7,270 nt of DNA from Bacilli bacterium (GTDB lineage: Bacteria > Bacillota_I > Bacilli_A > RF39 > UBA660), in NCBI GenBank assembly GCA_017461465.1, contig JAFTYN010000157.1, positions 1 to 7,270 of the forward strand, read 5' to 3'. Position 1 is the first letter of the stretch; every line of letters begins with the position of its first letter. Below the pieces are notes generated by a model. That model was not told where the DNA came from and searched no databases. It was given only the letters and a program-made list of their open reading frames with translations. Shown here in pieces: positions 1 through 4,560 of the stretch. The position numbers and the translations under genes are program-made.

Positions 1-1424
1 AATGTTTGTTGAAGCTTAAATCTGATATTTTCTGGCATTAATGATAGTTTAGCTTGTATTCCTTCTTTCACAATTGAATCTAAACTTCTTCCAAAAAGTT
101 CACTTCTCCATATACTATTAGGATCAGTATCATAATCTTTCATAAGAAAGTTAATTAATTCTTTGCTTTGTACTTCTGAACCTATTATTGGTTCGAAAGT
201 ACTTTCTACATCTACTCTTATCATATGGATAGCTGGCGCTACTGCTTTTAATTTTATTCCGTATCTCGTTCCTTGTTTTATTATTTCTGGTTTTTCTAAT
301 TTCATATCATTTATGGTTGGAGAAGCTACCCCATATCCGGTTTGTTTTACCATTTTTAGTGCCATTTTAAACTGTTCAAATTCTTCTTTTATCTCATTAT
401 ATTCTTGAAATAATTTTAACATTTCTGTTTTGTTATTTATATTAACTGGTATTATTTCATTTAATATTTCACTATATAATTCTTCATTAGATTCTAAAGT
501 AATTGTTACTTCACCAGTACCAGGATTTACTTCTGACAAGTATGATTTACTTATATATTCACAATTTGTAAAATGATTATTAATTGTATCAACATCTTTT
601 AATTTATTTACATCTACTACACTTTCTTTTATTTTTTCAATATAAATCTTTTTAAGCCAATTATTACTTGATAAACATCCTATCCAATCTGGCATTTTCA
701 CCTTTACTTCTGAAACAGGAAATTCGTAAAGTGCATCTCTTAAAATTGCATATATATCTCGTTCACTCATATTGTCTATATTCATAGAAGTAGCTGGAAC
801 ATCATAAGTTAGTCTTATATTTTCTGCTATTTTTTCTGTTTCTGGAAGCATTGGATGAATACTATTAACTACTACAATAAATGGTTTACCATATTCTTTT
901 AATTCTTTAATTACCCTATTTTCGGCTTCTATATAATCTTCTCTATTAAGTTCACCTATAGAACCATCTGTTGTTATTACTATACCTATTGTAGAATGAT
1001 CTTTAATTACTTTTTCAGTACCAACTTCAGCAGCTTCAATAAATGGTATTTGTTCATCATACCAAGGTGTTTTTACCATTCTAGGTCCTGATTCATCTTC
1101 GTATCCTTTGGCATTAGGTATAACATATCCAACACAATCTATTAATCTTATATTAGACGTAAAATTGTCTACTTTAATAACAGCAGAATTACTAGGTACA
1201 AATTTAGGTTCTGTTGTCATAATTGTTTTACCTTGTGCACTTTGTGGTATTTCATCTAGACATCTTTTTCTTTCATACTCATCTTCTATATTAGGAACAA
1301 CTAAATTTTCTATTACTTTTTTTATAAATGTACTTTTCCCTGTTCTAACTGCTCCTACTACACCTATATATATATCACCATTTGTTCTTTTACTAATATT
1401 ATGCAATATATCATTTTTATCCAT
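1..1424 (-). CDS. spoIVA: Stage IV sporulation protein A (SpoIVA), 3' end cut by window edge
   Basis: SpoIVA is the ATPase that polymerises on the forespore outer membrane to form the basement layer of the spore coat. I translated this gene by hand: it starts MDKNDILHNISKRTNGDIYI and stays open for 474 codons to base 1. Visible landmarks are the Walker A segment GAVRTGKST (residues 24-32, Lys30), the TT pair of GKTIMTTEPKFVP (Thr70, Thr71) and the Walker B-like IRLIDCVGY (Asp96). Further on are ITTDGSIG, KMVKQTGYG and, near the cut end, FGRSLDSIVKEGIQAKLSLM. These match recalled Bacillus subtilis SpoIVA almost position for position. That protein has 492 residues, so about 18 are missing here, including the extreme C-terminus reported to contact SpoVM. 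The start at 1424 follows AGGG with 5 nt spacing and gives the family's usual N-terminus. Plus-strand reading frames inside it are shadows. No frameshift or missing catalytic residue was seen. Confidence 0.97.
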   Translation of the reverse strand, partial: MDKNDILHNISKRTNGDIYIGVVGAVRTGKSTFIKKVIENLVVPNIEDEYERKRCLDEIPQSAQGKTIMTTEPKFVPSNSAVIKVDNFTSNIRLIDCVGYVIPNAKGYEDESGPRMVKTPWYDEQIPFIEAAEVGTEKVIKDHSTIGIVITTDGSIGELNREDYIEAENRVIKELKEYGKPFIVVVNSIHPMLPETEKIAENIRLTYDVPATSMNIDNMSERDIYAILRDALYEFPVSEVKVKMPDWIGCLSSNNWLKKIYIEKIKESVVDVNKLKDVDTINNHFTNCEYISKSYLSEVNPGTGEVTITLESNEELYSEILNEIIPVNINNKTEMLKLFQEYNEIKEEFEQFKMALKMVKQTGYGVASPTINDMKLEKPEIIKQGTRYGIKLKAVAPAIHMIRVDVESTFEPIIGSEVQSKELINFLMKDYDTDPNSIWRSELFGRSLDSIVKEGIQAKLSLMPENIRFKLQQT

Positions 1425-1434
1425 TTAATCCCTA
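1425..1434 (-). promoter_or_regulatory. Ribosome binding site of spoIVA
   Basis: On the minus strand TAGGGA precedes the ATG, with 5 nt between AGGG and the start codon. It is weaker than the GAGG-type sites of polA and the membrane gene, but it supports the ATG at 1424, which also gives the expected SpoIVA N-terminus. Confidence 0.6.
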
Positions 1435-1447
1435 CTTTCTCTAATTA

Positions 1448-1475
1448 AATATATGACGTTATTAAAATATTAGTA
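1448..1475 (-). promoter_or_regulatory. Candidate sigma-E-like promoter of spoIVA
   Basis: The gap between the upstream terminator and spoIVA must hold its promoter. On the minus strand CATATATT (1455-1448) resembles the sigma-E -10 consensus CATACAHT at 7 of 8 positions. Upstream, TAATATT (1472-1466) fits the -35 consensus KMATATT fully but with only 10 nt spacing. The overlapping TACTAAT (1475-1469) gives 13 nt, close to normal, but with a poorer match. In B. subtilis spoIVA is transcribed in the mother cell under sigma-E, which makes the call plausible. In such A+T-rich DNA chance matches are easy, so this remains a candidate. Confidence 0.4.
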
Positions 1476-1476
1476 C

Positions 1477-1518
1477 AAAAAAAGAGTATTAGTTTTTCTT
1501 ACTATTACTCTTTTTTTT
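1477..1518 (-). terminator. Rho-independent terminator of the polA/membrane-protein unit
   Basis: Arms 1477-1492 and 1502-1517 pair over 16 positions with one T-T mismatch (1489/1505) around a 9-nt loop. The RNA of the minus strand reads A-tract, GAGTAATAG, loop, CTAATACTC, then seven U. The hairpin contains the last codons and the stop codon of the membrane-protein gene, and its A-tract arm encodes part of that protein's Lys/Ser tail. The T-tract is also long on the other side, so it could act in both directions, but there is no plus-strand gene to terminate. It separates the polA unit from spoIVA. Confidence 0.85.
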
Positions 1519-1884
1519 ACCTGATTCAACAATTTCAAAATCAAATAATTTCTTTCCTGGTAAATCTAGGTATATAAGCTCTACCATATTTATGAATACT
1601 GATATAACTATAACCCACATATTACATTTAACAATGTTTAAAAAAATTATATTAAGAATAGATGTAAACATCAATAAAGAAAATAATATGTAATATTTAT
1701 CAACATAATTATCTTTTTTTATTTTAGATAAAATACCATAATGAATGGCTAAAAAATTAACTGGTACTAAACATATAATAAGTAAATTAGGTACATATAT
1801 ATATTTAATTCCTAAAAAATAGAAAATAATTATTAACGCTATATATCTAAGCGAATACTCTAATGATTTTAATAAACCACTCAT
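1489..1884 (-). CDS. Small four-helix membrane protein of unknown function, coupled to polA
   Basis: I do not recognise this 131-residue protein. Its sequence is strongly hydrophobic, with about four membrane helices at residues 14-30, 31-52, 64-85 and 88-106. A short Lys-rich loop (KIKKD, 54-58) lies between helices 2 and 3. The end is a charged, Lys/Ser-rich tail (residues 110-131, GKKLFDFEIV then GKKKSNSKKN), probably cytoplasmic. There is no signal peptidase site, cysteine pair or catalytic motif. The start ATG overlaps the polA stop as TAATG, and GAGG (1895-1892) lies 7 nt upstream inside polA, so translation is probably coupled. It is last in the transcript, and its stop lies in the terminator hairpin. 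The GKKLFDFEIV stretch faintly recalls the end of RDD-family membrane proteins, but the Arg/Asp signature of helix 1 is absent. Confidence 0.8.
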   Translation of the reverse strand: MSGLLKSLEYSLRYIALIIIFYFLGIKYIYVPNLLIICLVPVNFLAIHYGILSKIKKDNYVDKYYILFSLLMFTSILNIIFLNIVKCNMWVIVISVFINMVELIYLDLPGKKLFDFEIVESGKKKSNSKKN

Positions 1885-4478
1885 TATTTAGCCTCATACC
1901 AATCTTTTCCATATTCAACATCTATTTTAAGTGGAACATTTAAAGATACAATATTTTCCATTACTTCTACTAATAAGTTATTAACTATTTCTTTTTCTTC
2001 TTTAACTACATCTAAAACAAGTTCATCGTGTACTTGAATAATTAATTTACTTTTTATATTATTTTCCTTAAATTTCTTATGTAATTTTACCATAGCTTTT
2101 TTTATAATGTCCGCACTTGTTCCTTGTATTGGTGTATTAAGTGCCATTCTTTCACCTTGTTGTCTTATCATATAATTTGAATTTGAAAGTTCATCTAATT
2201 TACGTTTTCTATTAAATAAAGTTGTTACATATTTTTTATCATATGCTTCTTTAATAATATTATCCATATAATCTTTTATTCCCGGATATGATAAGAAATA
2301 ATTATCTATAAATTCTTTTGCTTCACTAACTGTAATACCTGTATTTTCTGATAAACCATATGGACTGATACCATATACTATTCCAAAGTTAACAGCTTTA
2401 GCTATTCTTCTTTGATTTTTTGTAACATAATCTATATCAACTTTAAATATGTCGCTTGCTGTTTTAGTATGAATATCAATTCCTTTTTTAAAAGCATCTA
2501 TTAATACATCAACATTAGCAATGTGTGAAAGTATTCTAAGTTCAATTTGTGAATAATCACCACTTAATATTAAACCATCTTCAGTACTTGGCACAAATGC
2601 TTTTCTTATAAGTCTACCATACTCATATCTAATTGGGATATTTTGAAGATTTGGTTCGATTGAAGATAATCTACCTGTTCTAGTTAGTGCTTGAGTATAA
2701 ATTGTATGTACTTTTCCATCTTCTGCTATACAATTTTTTAATCCTTCTATATAAGTAGAATATAATTTAGTAAGTGTTCTATATTCCATAATTAATTCTA
2801 TTATAGGATGTTTATTCTTTAATTTTTCAAGTACCTCTACTGAAGTTGAATAACCAGTTTTTAATTTTTTCCCATGTGGAAGTCCTAATTTTTCAAAAAG
2901 AATGTCTCCTAATTGAGATGGAGATGAAATATTAAATTCACATCCTGCATGATTATAAATATCTCTACTTAATAGTTCAAGCTTAATATTTATTTCTTCT
3001 CCCATTTCATTTAATTTATTAACGTCAATTTTAACACCATCATATTCCATGTCACCTAAAACATAACTTAAAGGCATTTCAATTTCTTCTAGTAAGTTTA
3101 ATTGCTTGTCATTAAATAATTTATCATGAAATTTATCATATGTTTCATATATGAATTTTGCTTTTAAGATTGTATTATAAGCAATAATATCATCTTTTGG
3201 TTTTGCTAGTTTACTTCCTTTACCATATGTTTTTTCATAAAAAGGAATGTCTGCCTCATATGTATTTGCTATATATGCAATATCATCTTTAACATTATAA
3301 TCTAGTAAATATGCTGCAAGCATAGTATCAAATATAACGTTATCAAAACTAATATCTAGTTTTTTTAAAGCTACATAAGTCTTTTTTAAATCATAAGTAT
3401 ATTTTTCTATGCCATTTAATTTTTCTAAAACTTCTTTTATATTATCTTTTTTTACATAAAAACTATCTTCACTATTATATATAGCAAGACCTAGAACTTC
3501 TGCTGTATGGTAATTATTACCAAGTATTTCTAAGTACATTGCAAAAGGCTTAGTTATTTTTAGATTATTAACATTATCTAAAATTTTAATATCTAATGGT
3601 TTAATGTTTTCTTCTTTTTGTTTATCTTTTTTTATAAAAGAATAAAACTCTAAATCTTCATACATATTATTTAATTTGGCATGATCTGGTCCAAGATATT
3701 TAATATCATCTAAGTTAATCTCTACTGGCACATCTTTAACTATTGTGGCTAGTTTATAACTCATGTATGCATTTTCTTTATCATTAACAAGCTTGTCATG
3801 CATTGCACCTTTTATTTTATCTATATTTTCATATATTCCATCTAGTGAACCATATTCTTGAAGTAGTTTTAAAGCAGTTTTTTCTCCTATACCTTTTACA
3901 CCAGGTATATTATCAGAACTATCTCCCATTAATGCTTTTAAATCTATTATTCTAATTGGATCTATACCGTATTCTTCTTTAAAACTATTTTCATTATATC
4001 TTATGTAATCTTTTTGCTTTAATAATTTAATATCTACATCACTACTAATTAATTGTAATAAATCTTTATCACTACTTATAATAGTCCCTATATAATCACT
4101 ATCTTTATTACAATATTCAGCAAATGTTCCAATAATATCATCAGCTTCATAATTATCTATTTCATAGTATTTAATTCCCATACATGTAAGTAAGTCTTTT
4201 GCAACAGGAAATTGTAATTTTAATTCATCTGGGGTTTCTATTCTTCCACCTTTATAATCTTCATAACTTTCATGTCTAAATGTTTTTCCTTTATCAAAAG
4301 CTACTATCATATATACTGGTTTTTCTTCTAAAATAATTTTATTTATCATATTTGTAAAACCAAATAAACCATTTGTTGGAAATCCTTTGCTATTTTTCAT
4401 AAAGTTGCCATTATAAGCAGTTGCATAATAACTTCTAAAAAGTAAGTTATTACCATCTACTAATATTATTTTTTCCAT
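1884..4478 (-). CDS. polA: DNA polymerase I
   Basis: PolA fills gaps and removes RNA primers during lagging-strand synthesis and excision repair. The protein has 864 residues (family about 870-930). Residues 1-290 form the 5' nuclease, with acidic residues in VDGNN (Asp8), FDKGK (Asp62), YEADD (Glu111, Asp113, Asp114), SSDKD (Asp137, Asp139) and GDSSDN (Asp186, Asp189), followed by the H3TH stretch IPGVKGIGEKTA. Residues about 300-460 are the exonuclease fold, which looks inactive: the DxE motif is YLE (315-317) and the motif II Asp is Thr367. The polymerase part has motif A DYSQIELRI (Asp641), motif B RRIAKAVNFGIVYG (Lys694, Phe698, Tyr702) and motif C VHDELVLDV (Asp818, Glu819). The start at 4478 is chosen over an in-frame one at 4565 because GAGGAGG sits 6 nt before it. 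The extra 29 residues would also be read from the upstream terminator and promoter. It overlaps the downstream membrane gene by one base. Confidence 0.97.
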   Translation of the reverse strand: MEKIILVDGNNLLFRSYYATAYNGNFMKNSKGFPTNGLFGFTNMINKIILEEKPVYMIVAFDKGKTFRHESYEDYKGGRIETPDELKLQFPVAKDLLTCMGIKYYEIDNYEADDIIGTFAEYCNKDSDYIGTIISSDKDLLQLISSDVDIKLLKQKDYIRYNENSFKEEYGIDPIRIIDLKALMGDSSDNIPGVKGIGEKTALKLLQEYGSLDGIYENIDKIKGAMHDKLVNDKENAYMSYKLATIVKDVPVEINLDDIKYLGPDHAKLNNMYEDLEFYSFIKKDKQKEENIKPLDIKILDNVNNLKITKPFAMYLEILGNNYHTAEVLGLAIYNSEDSFYVKKDNIKEVLEKLNGIEKYTYDLKKTYVALKKLDISFDNVIFDTMLAAYLLDYNVKDDIAYIANTYEADIPFYEKTYGKGSKLAKPKDDIIAYNTILKAKFIYETYDKFHDKLFNDKQLNLLEEIEMPLSYVLGDMEYDGVKIDVNKLNEMGEEINIKLELLSRDIYNHAGCEFNISSPSQLGDILFEKLGLPHGKKLKTGYSTSVEVLEKLKNKHPIIELIMEYRTLTKLYSTYIEGLKNCIAEDGKVHTIYTQALTRTGRLSSIEPNLQNIPIRYEYGRLIRKAFVPSTEDGLILSGDYSQIELRILSHIANVDVLIDAFKKGIDIHTKTASDIFKVDIDYVTKNQRRIAKAVNFGIVYGISPYGLSENTGITVSEAKEFIDNYFLSYPGIKDYMDNIIKEAYDKKYVTTLFNRKRKLDELSNSNYMIRQQGERMALNTPIQGTSADIIKKAMVKLHKKFKENNIKSKLIIQVHDELVLDVVKEEKEIVNNLLVEVMENIVSLNVPLKIDVEYGKDWYEAK

Positions 4479-4491
4479 AGAGTCCTCCTCA
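4479..4491 (-). promoter_or_regulatory. Strong ribosome binding site deciding the polA start
   Basis: The minus strand reads GAGGAGGACTCT immediately before ATG, a near-perfect Shine-Dalgarno match with ideal spacing. It fixes the polA start at 4478 and rules against the longer in-frame start at 4565. Confidence 0.93.
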
Positions 4492-4503
4492 TTTTCTTTA
4501 ATT

Positions 4504-4532
4504 ATTATAACATTTTTATTATTTAATATAAA
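4504..4532 (-). promoter_or_regulatory. Sigma-A promoter of polA with extended -10
   Basis: The minus strand carries TATAAT (4509-4504), preceded by TGT, giving a complete extended -10 element TGTTATAAT. At 17 nt spacing a partial -35, TTTATA (4532-4527), matches TTGACA at 4 of 6 positions. Transcription would start near 4497, leaving a leader of about 20 nt that contains the Shine-Dalgarno site. The promoter sits just downstream of the LRR gene's terminator, which makes polA plus the membrane gene an independent, probably housekeeping, unit. Confidence 0.8.
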
Positions 4533-4533
4533 G

Positions 4534-4560
4534 AAAAAAGGATACATAAGTATCCTTTTA
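4534..4560 (-). terminator. Rho-independent terminator of the LRR protein gene
   Basis: Arms 4536-4545 and 4550-4559 form a perfect 10-bp stem (AAAAGGATAC / GTATCCTTTT) with the 4-nt loop TTAT on the minus strand. Six U follow the GC-containing core, four of them pairing in the stem. The ascending arm overlaps the TAA stop (4560-4558). The distal side reaches almost to the polA -35 at 4532, so the LRR gene ends and polA begins with no spare bases. Confidence 0.88.

Noticed and set aside
163..408. Plus-strand open frame of 81 codons
   Set aside because: It lies antisense inside spoIVA, which matches its family throughout. It has no ribosome binding site and its hydrophobic translation is typical of an A+T-rich shadow frame.
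1108..1428. Plus-strand open frame of 106 codons
   Set aside because: It is antisense to the Walker A and Thr-Thr region of spoIVA, so it is a shadow of strongly conserved coding sequence.
1489..1884. RDD-family membrane protein
   Set aside because: Only GKKLFDFEIV recalls the family. The Arg and Asp residues expected in the first helix are missing, so the name is not supported.
1884..4478. Mollicute-type code with TGA as tryptophan
   Set aside because: The Trp in the PolA end (KDWYEAK) and other Trp residues I checked are TGG, and no in-frame TGA occurs in the genes.
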